Shown here piece after piece: positions 1-27,985 of a DNA stretch of 64,000 nucleotides (position 1 is the stretch's first letter; each line of letters opens with the position of its first letter). Source of the DNA: Cristatella mucedo (Eukaryota; Bryozoa; Phylactolaemata; Cristatellidae); NCBI GenBank assembly GCA_009760855.2, contig WPIO01000024.1:4490501-4554500 (forward strand), given 5' to 3'. The notes beneath the pieces are model-generated. The model was not told the DNA's origin, ran no database searches, and saw only the letters and a program-made list of their open reading frames with translations. A program made the translations under genes and the position numbers.

Positions 1-766
1 CGCAATAATTAGCAAATATTGGTTTGCCTCTAACAGGAAGCTACCTTAATGAGTAACTCTGGGTGTCACGAAACTAATTGCACAATAAACTTCAGCCATG
101 AACTATAGAGTATGCAAATCTTTGGAATGTTCGATAGCAGCATGAAGGCTCATACGAGTCTAACTTGCATCGAGATTATCCTGCAAAAAATCTGAGCATT
201 TATATATAAGGCTATTAAAGTGGATTTCAATAAAGTGATTGGTGGGCTGTGACACTGGGCCTATGCATCCGCTATACATTTCCACTGGCCTAATTGTAAT
301 GGCTCCATGATCTTGGTCCGGGCGTGAGGTGCTCCTCAATTCTAAATTGTTAACTGTCAATTTTAAATAGCCACATAAAAGCAGGGTGATAGCTTCGGAG
401 GCTTTCCTTCTTCTACATGTCTATGAATTTGGCAGCCGAATCAGCATATCTCTATTTCCAAAGTGTTGCAGACGATTGACTCGGACATCACAAAATTATT
501 ATAAAATCGTTCAATTCTGGTTGCAGAGTTTTTCCTATGCAGAAGAACTTATATCGACTACAACCTTGAAGAGGCAGAGCATGACTGGAAATTTTAGTGA
601 GCCAGTGACCTGGTGCCATTAAAAACATGATTTCACGATGCCTTTACTCGTATTACTCTTATCAAAATGTTCCTGTGCTTTATTGCATGCGTTAAATGTC
701 GCCTCCTGACAAACAGCTGTTAACTCAAGTGTATCATTCACAAACATCAGTATACATTGTTCGTAG
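1..766. other. Intron of the ZO-like gene, no gene seen
   Basis: Upstream of the first recognisable exon. Short open frames on both strands show no family resemblance and no splice-supported exon. Read as the 3' part of the intron inside PDZ2. Confidence 0.6.
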
Positions 767-16644
<15,878 letters not shown>

Positions 16645-17530
16645 GTAAGCCTACACTCTGGAAATGTTTCTGCTGTAGCGGCGCAAATGAAGAAGCTATC
16701 GGAAGGAGGAAGGCTCTGTCATTTAATTCGGAATCGGCAATTAAAAGCTCTTTGTAAAGTGAGTATGGAAGAGACCTCCCAAATCACTATTTGCGTCTCA
16801 TTTGGTAGCGAATACGATGTGCATGCCTAACAAATCATGTGTAGCATCTGAATAGATGTAGTGCTTTTCATCTCCTTATAGCTGCATGAGGACTTTCTGT
16901 ATTGCTTGGTGATGAATCGTCGAAAGTACCTACTGGAGCTACATTCTGTGCCATGCCTGAAGATTTCCTTCGCGCAATGACTTATGCAACTGCATCTTTT
17001 GCCGTCGGACTCATGGTTGCTTAAATAAAAGGAGACCTACAGGCCAGCACTCTGCCAGCGTCCCGACCAACATGTGCAATGCCTGCTCAATCGTTCAGGC
17101 TCTGAGTTTGACATAGCTTACCCATGCTATCAATATAATTGAAGATCGCTGCTGCATTGACTAAAATTCTGGCAACACAAGCAAGTGTCAACACTTATAT
17201 TTATTTGCTTTCAATTATGTTAGCAAACTGTTTGAAAGGTCGGCATTTATTGACTCCCTTCTTTATTAGTTGAGTCTAAGAAATGCAGTGGCTTAACCCT
17301 CATTTGTATGAGTTGCTTGCCGGCGACAATCTGTCTCCTTTTCAGCTTTTCGTGAGCAGAGAGTCGGTTGCTGACTGCCGGTTCCTGACATGTTTTCCCA
17401 GATGCATGCAATATACGAATCTACTGTCTGTCCGTTCGTGTTTTTTTTTATTGCCGGTAGTCTTGCAAACTAGCACAAGTCGGCAGCCTTGAACTTGCAA
17501 TTTGTGGACATAATAGCAGTACTTAATTAC

Positions 17531-17905
17531 TTGTATCTTCGTCTGTAACTCCACAAAGTCATAAAGACCATGTGGGTGCTACGCAGGAGAGTTTTGTATA
17601 GCCCACTCTCAACCTAATTGGCTTTCGGTACGCATTCGGTAGCCAACAGACTTCGTCTTATGCAACAAAGATAAATTGGAAAGCATGGCAGAGTCAGCAG
17701 AGCAGTTGAGGTAGTGAGTGGCATGGAAGTAGCAGCAGGGGACAGCTGATAAGGATGAGCCATTGTCGGCAGTAGGAGAGTAGCTGTCGTTGGGTAAGAA
17801 TTGTGGAAGCGGGTTCCACAGTCTAGGACCTGCAGAGCTAAAGCTTCTGTCGCCAACGGTCTTTAAGCAGAGGAATGGAACAGCTAATTTATTGTCCTGC
17901 TATCG
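17531..17905 (-). mobile_element. LINE-A 3' fragment
   Basis: The reverse complement carries the C-terminal part (FSSAGPRL-like, here from CTGCAGGTCCTAGACTGTGG) and the 3' UTR landmark GTCTTTATGACTTTGTGGAG. It is about 375 bases, truncated upstream of 17905. Confidence 0.8.
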
Positions 17906-19061
17906 ACTTGTCACGTAAAAACGAGCGCACAAATGTATTGGCCAAGTCCAAATGCATTATTGCAATAAAGCACGAGTGTGGCAGTTTGGGCCAGTCGATG
18001 CAGTCAAACACCTTCTATGCATCATTCACCTGTCGATGCGAAACTCTTATTTTGGCATTCAGACCCGTGGCAGACGACTCTGGTCGCTCTCTGTTTTTAA
18101 ATTAATGCTTTACTTGCACCTGCCACTGTAGGCCATGCATATGCATGCATTAAGCCATTATCGGGTTACCAAACACTGCATGGCTGACTGTTCTCGATAG
18201 TTTCCCTACTTGGACCACAAGTTACCATCTCCCTGGCTATAGGTTACCCAAACGGTGCATGAAACCTGCAGTCAGTAGCCCGAAAGCACCAATTAGTAAA
18301 TCTGAATCCGGACCCTTTCAAACAAAGACTGTCCGTGAGGATATTAGATACTTGCTATGCCCTATTGGAAGGTGAACTGTCTGGGCTAGCTCATCATTAG
18401 TAGTTAAGTACGTTTTGGCTGGGTGAGCATTGAACAGACATCACAATTAGAGGCTGAGTATTGCAGGTCAAGTTCCAGGCACCGTCACAGCAGTGCACAG
18501 GTTTAGATTTTGTTTTGCCAGGTTGAAGCTCTTCGATTGTGTAGTATGGCTCGAGGCTAGCTACAGCCAAGAGCTAACCCACACCCAGCCAGCAACCCCT
18601 CCGAGTTAGAAGGGAGACTGGCCTAGTGAATGCGCTCTACCCAATAGTTGGCCGAAGGTAGAGTTAGGAAAGCTTTACTGCTGCTTATGCACAGAAGTGC
18701 TTCAATGAGCACTTGGCACAGAGGTGACTGGCATTAGTCCCTGCAAATGCATGACTGGTACAGCTGAGCTTGCACCTCGAAACCAAGCTAATGAGGCGTT
18801 GAAGCTGCATGCACATGTAAACGTTCGCCGACTGTTGCAAATAAGGCAAAATGAAAAGTACCCTAACCTGTATATATACAATCTAGGTTTCTTGCATAGC
18901 AGTCAATTCGAAAGCAACCACAGGCCACTTGACAGCTTTAGAAATCAGCATCATCGCCAGGACAACTGGAAGCATAGAATGCAACTCGTACTACTGCTTC
19001 GGATGTCCAATTATGCTTTATAAACTTATGCCACGTCTGCATCACATTGGGTCGAATTCAG

Positions 19062-19146
19062 AAACTGCAAATAATGTTCGGGCTGTCATAACCAGGCTGA
19101 TGCAGCATACTGACCATTTGCCTCCCTCGTTGCCAGCCCATAACAA
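19062..19146 (+). CDS. Candidate coding exon, unidentified
   Basis: The acceptor GTCGAATTCAG ends at 19061 and the strong donor GTGAGT starts at 19147. It enters in phase 1 and exits in phase 2. It encodes TANNVRAVITRLMQHTDHLP and PSLPAHN. This may belong to the ZO-like gene or another + strand gene. There is no family match. Confidence 0.3.
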
Positions 19147-19255
19147 GTGAGTAAATGCAGATCGAATAGACCAGCCATTCGAAGTGGAAGAAGCAGTTGA
19201 CACTCGTGACTGCATCTTGTAAGCGAATTTCAGGTTAATGAATAAACTGCAGCAA

Positions 19256-19970
19256 TTAGACTCTTATCTGAAGGCTGTCATTGGTTAGCATTTGCCCCTC
19301 AATATACACACAATTACCAGACCAGATGCTGTGGCAAGACGAGGTCTCGCATAGCATTTCAGTATGTAGAAAATATGTGGCATCGACTAAATGCACTTTT
19401 TCATCAGGTATCAGTCCCAAATGCACTGCCACAGCAGTTAAATCTGGAAAGCTCACATATTTCAAACGAACAGAAGGGAGACAAGTTTGATGACAAGCAA
19501 GAATGGCATTAAGACATCCTAGTAGAGAGATGGCATAATCTGTGTGCATCTGAGACTTCCTGCTCAGTAAAGCACGACTAATGACCACACGTGTGTGAGA
19601 GGTCCACAGCTCCTCTTGAAATTTGTGCATAGTCAAAGAGATTCAATGGACCAAGAGCCAATAGCGAAAAATCATGAGTAAGGTGCTTCAAATAGAGTTT
19701 GTGAGGTAGCAAATGATTGGTAGCCTTGGGGAGTTGAGTGGAGAACACCAGCTGATCTCCTACATGACGATAAGAGCTGATAAGAGTGATGGAGGTTGGA
19801 TGAAGAACTGATGGAACAGTAATATCGGATGTGAGACCATCGGCTTGAGTGGAATGTCGAAGGAACGCCATGACCAGCCTGCTTTGGTGGCTTACCTTTA
19901 GTTGGCCCCTGAACCGTCCCATCGCTAGCCCTGAGTTGCTTGTAAGGCTGTTTGAGTAGGCAAACCATAT
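19256..19970 (-). pseudogene. Unidentified minus-strand coding-like region, frameshifted
   Basis: Two long minus-strand frames, 19922-19578 (114 codons) and 19636-19256 (126 codons), overlap in different frames near 19600-19636. Read in succession they give roughly 215 residues, with strings such as HLLPHKLYLKHLTHDFSLLA and VHLGLIPDEKVHLVDATYFL. I do not recognise a family. A decayed transposon ORF or a degenerate retrocopy are the simplest ideas. Confidence 0.3.
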
Positions 19971-20224
19971 TAGGTCTCTCGAAATTGCTCTGGCTGGGTA
20001 GACAGCCTCAAAGTTTTTAGATGTGCTAGGCTTGTTTAGTAGTTCGGGAGCTTAACTAATCCTAATTAACTGGGTAGTGGGCCAACAATTTTAGGAAGTA
20101 GTCAAAAATGTTAATTTTTTTGAAGTTTCTTATAATAAGATAAACTAGTTATAAATGCAATCACAAATTTGGGTTGTTGTCAGATGACTGGAAGATGGTC
20201 AATGAAATTGTTACGTATGATCCA

Positions 20225-20351
20225 GGCAGCTAGGCTTGTCAGTCGTGAGCTTCGCAGTTGCCAGGTTACTCTGCCTCTCGCCGACATTCACTGGCTACAT
20301 GTCAAGCAACAGATTGACTTTAAGGTTTTGTAGCTCACTTTTAGGTCCCTT

Positions 20352-20386
<35 letters not shown>

Positions 20387-21135
20387 TTGCACTTGATAAA
20401 GCGCCCTCAGAGAACTTAATCTCTTTCTAGGCGCTTTACATTTGCTGCAAAGTGAAACACAATAGAATAGTAAGTAAAATCATGCTTGAAAAACAAACAA
20501 AATGAATAACATGGTTAGGGGTTACATGCACTGGGTCAGCATGCAAATGTGGTTAGTGGCAGCATGAACAGTGTCAGCACGCATAAGCACATCGAGGACG
20601 AATCACAAGGACCCACTAAATGCTGTCCTAAATAGGTATGTTTTCTATGGCTCCAGCCTATCTCTCAGATATACTACCCCATCAGGCCAAGCATCGTACC
20701 ACCTGCTTTTCGGAATCCAACAGTCTAGAAATACCTCGTACAAACCTTAAATCCTTTGGAGACCATGCATTTAGTTCGCATGCTCCCAAAGCCTGGAACT
20801 CCCTCCCGACCTGTGTCAGAACATCCCCTGACCTGACCACATTTAAAAGGAACTTAAAAACACACCTATTTAGGACAGCATTTAGTGGGTCCCTAGGATT
20901 CGTCATTCACGTGCTTATGTGTGCTGACACTGTGCATGCTGCCACTAACCACATTTGCATGCTGACCCTGTGCATGTCACCCCTAACCATGTTATTCATT
21001 TTGTTAGTTTTTAAGTATGATTTTACTTACCATTTAATTGCATTTCCCTTTGTAGCAAATGTAAAGCGCTTAGAAAGAGATTAAGTTCTCTGAGGGCGCT
21101 TGATCAAGTACATTGTTATTACATTATTGTTATTA
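20225..21135 (+). mobile_element. LINE-B 3' part, interrupted
   Basis: Segments 20225-20352 and about 20645-21135 form one 3' end of a CR1/L2-like non-LTR retrotransposon. They read from the HWLPVKQQIDFKVL-like region through MAPAYLSDILPHQAKHRT, then AWNSLPTCVRTSPDLTTFKR and LKTHLFRTAFSGSLGF. The 3' tail follows: AAGCGCTTAGAAAGAGATTA, AGTTCTCTGAGGGCGCTTGA, then ATT-rich repeats. The endonuclease and catalytic RT parts are missing. Confidence 0.85.
20353..20644 (-). mobile_element. LINE-B 3' fragment nested in LINE-B
   Basis: Begins with (AAT)n at 20354-20386 and reads on the minus strand as the last ~290 bases of LINE-B. It separates CCCTTCATT from CTATGGCTCCAGCC, which are contiguous in the copy near 58300-58325. 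Any target duplication is at most 2-3 bases. Confidence 0.85.
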
Positions 21136-22650
21136 TGTTTACATTGGCATGTTTACATCGGATCACAAACCGGAAGTGACTTCGTTCTGCCAGTAGACTA
21201 TCATTAGGCATCATGTATTGAGAATTTACTGCTGCTGTGGCCGCAGCAACTAAGGAGTTCATTACCACGGCACCTCATGAATCCTATGACAGCTGATCCA
21301 GTTCCTGTAGATGCCATAATGCACGAGGCGACGGCCACAGGGTCTGTTTTTCGGCGGCCGGTCAGTGGGGTGACTTTGATGGAACTAGCCCCTTCGTTTA
21401 CTAGAAGTCAGTCTGAAATTGTTGATTCATTTCTATTCAAGGAATCGGGGTGATTTCAAGTTCTCATTTATGTCGTTTATAATTAAATATTTGTATTGGC
21501 GAATGCAGGTGAGCCGCCTGGCTGTAGCTTGGATTGTCGGCCTGAGGTATGAGACCTGGGATATGCTGTATAAGGGTCTTGTTAGGTTGACCTATTCCTA
21601 CGATCCATATTTATCTATTTATCGACATGTTTGTGCGACGATAGCGTTTCCTAGTGCTTTTTCTTGGTTATAGCTTGGGGCTCTCAAGTTTACCTGCAAA
21701 CGACAGTCCAATGCCGGCTGACACTTATGTCATATCTCCTAAAATAATGATCCGATCACCTGAAAACTTAATTATATCTGATTGATTATAGTTACATATC
21801 ATTCCAGCCTTCTCGCGGGCATGTTGGACCTCAGTAGATTGACTTATTTTGATCAAAACTGGCTGTGTTAGTCAAGCTAAGCCTTTGTCCCCCTTTCACT
21901 CACTTGTCGTAAAAATTACACAGGTAGGCTAATAGTGACCCGACTGACATGAAATTCGAAATACATGCTAGTAAAATATGTGTTTCCAAGTTGTATGGCG
22001 ACAAACATAGTAATACCTTGCTTTTCGTCACCTACATGCTTTGGCAGCTCAGGTTGGCTTTTATGAGTGCTGTCCCAGCAGTGGTACTTTGTACCGCATC
22101 AATTGTACTGCTTGGTCGATACGAGGCCGATCGGTGTGAGATTTGGAATATAGGTGGGGCTCACCTGTCTCCTTGTTCACCCCCTGTGCATCTAAGCATG
22201 ATGGATGTGTATGCATTTAATGTGCCTGTCATTAAATGTCCTTGGGCTGTGGTCGTGATGACAGTCAACAGTTTGAGATGTTGAATTTTTTTTATATTTT
22301 GTTTGCGGTGGGCTTAGCACGGAGTCGAGTGTCACACATCTTTAGAGTGGTTTGCCATATTTCTGCAATGACTGGTATTGAATCTGGCAATGTGATGGTA
22401 AAGCCGTGTATGGCTGAGCTGCAGTGCTATATGTGACATTGGACTTCTACAGGTCATCAGAAGGTCAACACGGCAGCTATATCACATCAAACGATAGCAT
22501 ATGTTACTAGTGTACTTTGTGACAGTTTTCATGCCATTTGTTGTATTGGTCTTTGTACAATATTCATAAATGTGCTTTAGGGGGATTACTCCCACTACTG
22601 GTGGACATTTTGGGGGATTACTCCCTCTACTGACCGATCTACCCAGACCC
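21136..22650 (+). repeat. Rep-C, unclassified 1.5-kb repeat, copy 1
   Basis: Aligns along its length with the reverse complement of 30179-31680. Landmarks are TGTTTACATCGGATCACAAA near the start, GATTCATTTCTATTCAAGGA at 21423, AGTCAACAGTTTGAGATGTT at 22263, and two GGGGGATTACTCCC units near the end. There is no open frame conserved between copies and I see no terminal inverted repeats. Confidence 0.8.
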
Positions 22651-23144
22651 ACAGATGAAATGTTGTCTCCATAGGCCCCTGCTGGCAGTAGCATTGTTGT
22701 TGCTTCCACCTGATCGCAGCCACTTTGTTTACTGGTAGACTCAGAGATGACTACAAGTGATTCGGATTGACGATAGCACCATGTGGACAGAAGCAGAGAT
22801 CTGGCAATTATGTTACATTTGGCGATACCAGTGTGAAGCGATTCTAGAATCTCGATTTTTCTAGTAAACGTAGTGACCAGTCACAAGATGGTCACGAATA
22901 AACTATGAGTAAGAGACTAAGTACGACGGCAGTTATTCAAAGATATAAAGTGCAGAGAAGCTCCAGGGCGTGGATAACTGGGGGGGGGGCGAAGTTCCCT
23001 GTGAGATTGACTGGAAATGACCCGGCAAACTGCTGAGCTACCACCTTTTAGAAAATGCCTTACTACTTTAGAGACGATAATCAGCTACTGTAGTAGAAGC
23101 AGGGTGGGAATACTGATCGAGCAATTATATAATTAATTAATTAT

Positions 23145-23320
23145 TAATAATTCCTAGCTGATTAAACAGCCTCTTTTTGTATAGCGACTGAAGAGCCTTT
23201 ACGGCTATCACCACTTGCAGTGGCGATAAAGAATCGCCCACTGCAGGAATCAAACCCACGACCTCGGGACCGAGGTCGTGAAAGCAACCGCCTTACCTAG
23301 TGTGCCATCATGGCTCAATT
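23145..23320 (-). mobile_element. SINE-B copy
   Basis: The reverse complement shows A box ATGGCACACTAGGTAAGGC, a strong stem CACGACCTCGG / CCGAGGTCGTG, B box GGGTTTGATTCC, body CGATTCTTTATCGCC, then GAGGCTGTTTAATCAGCTAG. Confidence 0.88.
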
Positions 23321-23889
23321 CTAGAAATGAGGAATCCACAAATACCGGTTATGGCAACAGTGTTGCCCTTACAGTCGAATGTGGAAGCTAGCCAAGGAGT
23401 GGAAATTGAAAGAACGGAGTAATCCTCAATAGCATTCCTTGTATCCATAAGGAACTAAAATTCTCTCCTTTGTCCAAAGAGAAATGGTTGAAATCTATTC
23501 CATTGTGTTGAGAAATACGAATTTCCGGCATATGTTCATGGGTAGCCTGATGAGGTACTGGTCAAACGCCTTTCGGTGCATCTATAATGTAACCCACTTC
23601 TGACTTTTCGGAGCTTCCACGTTCAGAAGCAATTCTGGACCATCCCTGCTCAGATGTAGGAACGTCAAGCCTGTAATAGTTAAGCGCTGAGAATGAGCTA
23701 GCTCACCACCCTATGTTGACCCCAATTCAGAGTCAGAACGATAACATTTGCTGGTAGGAGAGCAGCCAACGTTCCAACCCGGAAGCAACATACCTAAGAA
23801 TGGCACTTACCCAGCAGGGAGGCATAGTTCTCTTCACTGTTCGTAGCAAGAAAGCCATGCAAATGCATTTCCTTTCCTGTGATTTGGAA

Positions 23890-24142
23890 ACATCGATGAT
23901 GCAGTGTTTTTTGCAGAAATGTGCTAGGTGTTTCTTGATCAAGCAGACCCCACACCTGGCTCGGATACGACCAGCTTGGGGCCTCCAGCTAGTGGCAGAT
24001 TTCGCACAGCACACGAGGACACAATTAGAGCCATCACAGAGCAAGTCCGCACACTGTGCACCTCGGTTAGCCGGGCAGAGCTCCAGTCCTCGGCTAGCTT
24101 ACTTGTCGGAACCCAACAGATATCTCGGTCTATACCGAAGTG
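23890..24142 (+). CDS. Candidate coding exon, unidentified
   Basis: Good acceptors (GTTTTTTGCAG at 23917 and GTGCTAG near 23927), then two open frames. One gives DPTPGSDTTSLGPPASGRFR and a helix-like stretch AHEDTIRAITEQVRTLCTSV. The other gives a Ser/Pro/Gln-rich string ending SEPNRYLGLYR. The end is near GTGATG (24142). GC is above the local level. The frame cannot be decided by eye. Confidence 0.28.
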
Positions 24143-24224
24143 ATGTCAGCAAAGTTATTGTGTGCAGCCATGACGTGTAATTGGCAATGGACTACTGGGG
24201 CCGACCGCAAGAACTGGAACCGGT

Positions 24225-25760
24225 TCTAAACAATAATAACTTATTATTACTTTTACATAATTGTATAGTATTTTTTGGCAGACAGCAAACTTAATATCTT
24301 TCTAGGCACTGTACATTTGCTGCTAAGTTAGCATGGTCGAATGGTTAGTTGGTGAATGCTCAATGACAGCAAGCATTATATGATCAGAGGTGGCACGCAC
24401 AAGGTCAGCATGCAAATATGGTTAGTGCCAGCAAGCTAGGTGTCAGTGTGTGTTAGCACACAAAGGTCAAATCGCATAGAATAACTTCCACATCTTGGGA
24501 TGTCGGCATGCCAGACGGAAGTTAAAGACTTTAGCAGAGTTGGAGCTAAAGGAAAGGTATCCAAAGGATACAGGTACATAAGAGATGTAGCTAAACAATT
24601 ATATTTTGAAAAGCCGTGGGGGGTAAAACTCTCAGCCATGTTGAGAAAAAGGTGTACAAGGTTGATTGGAGCCAAATAATAAACTGAACTAAATGTGAGA
24701 GAAAATCATCGAAGTCGATGTATGGATTGACTGGTAGCCAGTGCAGGTCCGCGAGAATAGCCAAGATCCAGGAACTGCGAAGCTCACGAAAGACGAACCT
24801 AGCTTAGGACTTATGTATCAGCTGTTAGCTGGTGATTGCAGAGGCCGCTAGAACAGCAAGCAGTGAGTTACAGAAGTTGAAGCTGATGTTACAATTGGAT
24901 GGACCAATGTCGATTTAGCATCTCTAGCGAAGCAAGCCTGAATTTTAGTAATGCTACTTGGCTGAAAGTAGTAGGCATACTTGATTGTGAAGCTGATGTG
25001 GTCGCTAAGGAAAACCCAGTTTAGAACCAGACACTCAGATTTCCTGCAAATTAAGCAACATGCCGGCATTGCCAAATTTGTGTACTAGGCTTTCCAATTT
25101 ATGAATCAATTTTTGCTTGCCCAAACGAGTAAGTAGGTTAAATCATTTTTCAATTACAGACTGTTGGCTGCCATCTATGTGCAGATATTAACACATGTAG
25201 CAAATGAATCAAGGGAATTGACGTAAGTGAGGCAGGGACCAATCAAAACCAAGGTGCAGCTGATCATCTGCATAGTAGTGAAAACCTAGGTTTCGCCTTG
25301 CAATCACATCGGCAAGGACTGACATAACCGTGAAACAAGCCTAACCAAGTACAGAGCCATCAGGTAGCCCATACTAGTGATTCCTTTTTGATCAATAGCA
25401 TCAAAAGCTAGTGAGAGATATAGCAAAACAAGCGAAGAAACTTGATTCAAGTCCGCATTTTTAAGAAGATTGATATATACCCGAAGTAATGCTGATTTTT
25501 CGGAGCGATCAGCTTGAAAACCAGAGAAAAACTTGCTACCTATGTTAGAATTTTCAATACATGAGTTTAGCTGGTCTGAGATGATTGGTTTGTTTATTCA
25601 TAGAAACGTTTGAAGGGAGACTTAGCAGAAGTTGATGAAGTTCTCGTGTTGCTTTCTCGAGTATTAGTACAACTACAGCATTACTTAAAGGTGCTGTGAC
25701 ATGAACTAAGGCTAATGGCATAGTTGTAATGCTGGTTGAGCATTGCAGCAGCAGATACAT
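24225..25760 (-). mobile_element. LINE-B, old degenerate copy
   Basis: Follows LINE-B in reverse from the 3' tail (TTAATATCTTTCTAGGCACT) through AGCATGCAAATATGGTTAGT, TGACTGGTAGCCAGTGCAGG and CTGAATTTTAGTAATGCTAC to the upstream RT region near 25700. There are many stops and indels; it is much more diverged than the copies at 32 and 58 kb. Confidence 0.75.
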
Positions 25761-26044
25761 ACATCTAAGAAACAGGACAATGAGAATTGGGGCTGGAGGA
25801 CTAGTTGTCTTCTTTGATCAGGATATTCACGTAAGCATGACCTCACTTGTGGCCTCCTTGAAGGTAGACATTGAGTGGCTGCATGAATTTGAGGGACATG
25901 ATTCCAAAGATGCTGCCACCCTGGGGATGGACTCCTGATCTTGTCTATCTTCTTAACAATGAAGCTAGAGAAGTGGCTACCCTGGGTATAAAGAGCAAAA
26001 TCGGTCCAGGAAGGATTCGTAATGCATACTTTTGGTCATTAATA

Positions 26045-26205
26045 GCCATGATGGCACGCTAGGTAAGACGGTTGCTTTCATGACCGAGGTCGTGGGTTCG
26101 ATTACTCTGATGGGCAATCCTTAATCACCACTTCAAGCAGTAGTGATAGCCATAAAGGCTCTTCTGTCGCTATAGAAAAAGAGGCTGCTTAAGCAGCTAG
26201 GTTTT
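26045..26205 (+). mobile_element. SINE-B copy
   Basis: Head ATGATGGCACGCTAGGTAAG, B box GGGTTCGATTAC, body GTGATAGCCATAAAGGCTCT, end GAGGCTGCTTAAGCAGCTAG followed by T-rich sequence. Confidence 0.88.
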
Positions 26206-26435
26206 TTTTAATGTGATTGGCTGAGCCAGATGCCTCAGAAGCACACAGCCTGTGCTCTCCTTGCTCGCGGCACGAACTGCCGTTCGCACTTTTCATCCAA
26301 CCTGCATTATTGTCGTAAGTTTTACGTTTAGGCTAGATCACTCTCCTTACAAGTCTATCACCCCTCGATTGGCATAGATTTTTCAAAAAACAATTCCTAG
26401 ATAGATTTAAGATTATTTAATCGAGATGATTCCAG

Positions 26436-26660
26436 GTATGGTTGCCATTCGACCCAGCCTTCCGGGATACCTCTCTACGATCTGTCCCAACGTCTGTGCT
26501 CCGTTGGGAGCATGGCATTGCCACCATTTTGTTCCTCACCCAGCCGGGCTATCACTATTTCGCAAGGTCATTTTGCCTGCTGGGTTTGAGCGCCATTAGG
26601 AGTGTAGCCTGGCCATATCGGCTGACTGAGCAAGATTCACTAAGGCGGGTTGTGTGAAGG
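26436..26660 (+). CDS. Candidate coding exon, unidentified
   Basis: The acceptor GATGATTCCAG is followed by a GC-rich stretch. In phase 2 it reads YGCHSTQPSGIPLYDLSQRL and LCSVGSMALPPF, with a possible weak donor GTCATT near 26563. Another frame is open for about 73 codons to TGA near 26655. Its tie to the ZO-like gene is only by strand and phase. Confidence 0.28.
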
Positions 26661-26704
26661 TACAAGCACTACATTGAAGACATCTTGCTGGCCTGCAGGC
26701 TATC

Positions 26705-26706
26705 CA

Positions 26707-26740
<34 letters not shown>

Positions 26741-26783
26741 ATATCTATTTATCACTTTTCTCGCTCAATTTCTCTACCTCTCT

Positions 26784-26854
<71 letters not shown>

Positions 26855-26884
26855 TCTCTCTCTCTCTGCTCTCTCTCTCTCTCG
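26705..26884. repeat. (CT)n microsatellite
   Basis: Two long CT tracts separated by a short T-rich spacer (26730-26780), then CTCTCTGCTCTCT variants. Confidence 0.95.
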
Positions 26885-27744
26885 AGCTAGCTCTGTTCTA
26901 GTCTCTATCACTCTGTTCCTCCTGCTACAGAGCAGTCTTACCGACGGCTACAGCACCACAATGTAAGCTCGCCCACCAATGTCGTCTGCTTACTAAACAG
27001 CTTGCTTTAGTCATGCTCAATCTTCAGTTTTAGTGTCATCCGTTATTATTCTTCGGCAGGCTGCAGCATGCAGCACCCAAACGTCGGGGGGGGGGTGTCC
27101 AGCTGGTGTAAGGCTTCGGGAAGTTAATGTGGTGTACCCAGGTTGCAGTGGTTTACATGTGTGTATGCATTAGGCATTTTCTTTCAACTGGAAGCCATGA
27201 GCAAAGAAGTTGGAGCTAATGCCCAACACAGCAGAAAGAAACCCGGCAGTAGCCACCGACTGACTTTCCCAATCGCCCAGTCACTCCACATGGTGGCAAA
27301 TTGGCATAAGAGAGAGGGTTCGTATAGGTGACCACCCGTAATTCGATGAAAAATTTCAAGCTCCTCTAAAGCTCAAGTCTGGAATCAAAACTGATAACGA
27401 AATAATGTGGCATAATAGCGAAATTCGCCAGAAACAGGATCGGGTATTGTTTCGGAGGTCTTGACCTGGATTCAACCTGCTCTCACTTCTCAACCCAGGT
27501 CGTAATTCGAGTCATGCAGTAATCAATCCTGTATTTCCGAGTAGAACCTTCCTCAGGTGGGCTGCAGCCCAGGCGTAAGGTTCTTTTATATCACGACCCT
27601 AGTCTTCAGCTCGAGATCTGAAGCAGTGAGCCCTCTATTATCCAAGGCACTCTGTACAATGGTCAAAAACCTCCTGCCGCTGTACAAAGGAGGATTTTGT
27701 ATGAGCCATCTTTTGCACAGTGAGAAGGTAAGGTAAGGCCCTGT

Positions 27745-27985
27745 ACTGTAATGTAATACATCTTCGTCTGTTAAACTAATCAACTCCAAAAAGCCACAAA
27801 GTCTCCATGAGTGTTATGCAGGAAAGTTCTGCATAGTGCACTGACAGCTAAAACAGCTTTCGGTACCGATTCGTTAGCCAACAAATTTAATCTCGGGAAA
27901 CAATGAGAAAGTGAGAAGCATAGCAGATTCAGGTGAGCAGTTCTTATGGTGAGTAGCATGGGAGTAGCAGCTCAGGACGGTTCAT
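27745..27985 (-). mobile_element. LINE-A 3' fragment, diverged
   Basis: The tail side begins TGTAATGTAATACATC, then CACAAAGTCTCCATGAGTGT and GCTTTCGGTACCGATTCGTT, ending in CAGCTCAGGACGGTTC. It is the same order as other LINE-A 3' ends in reverse. Confidence 0.75.
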
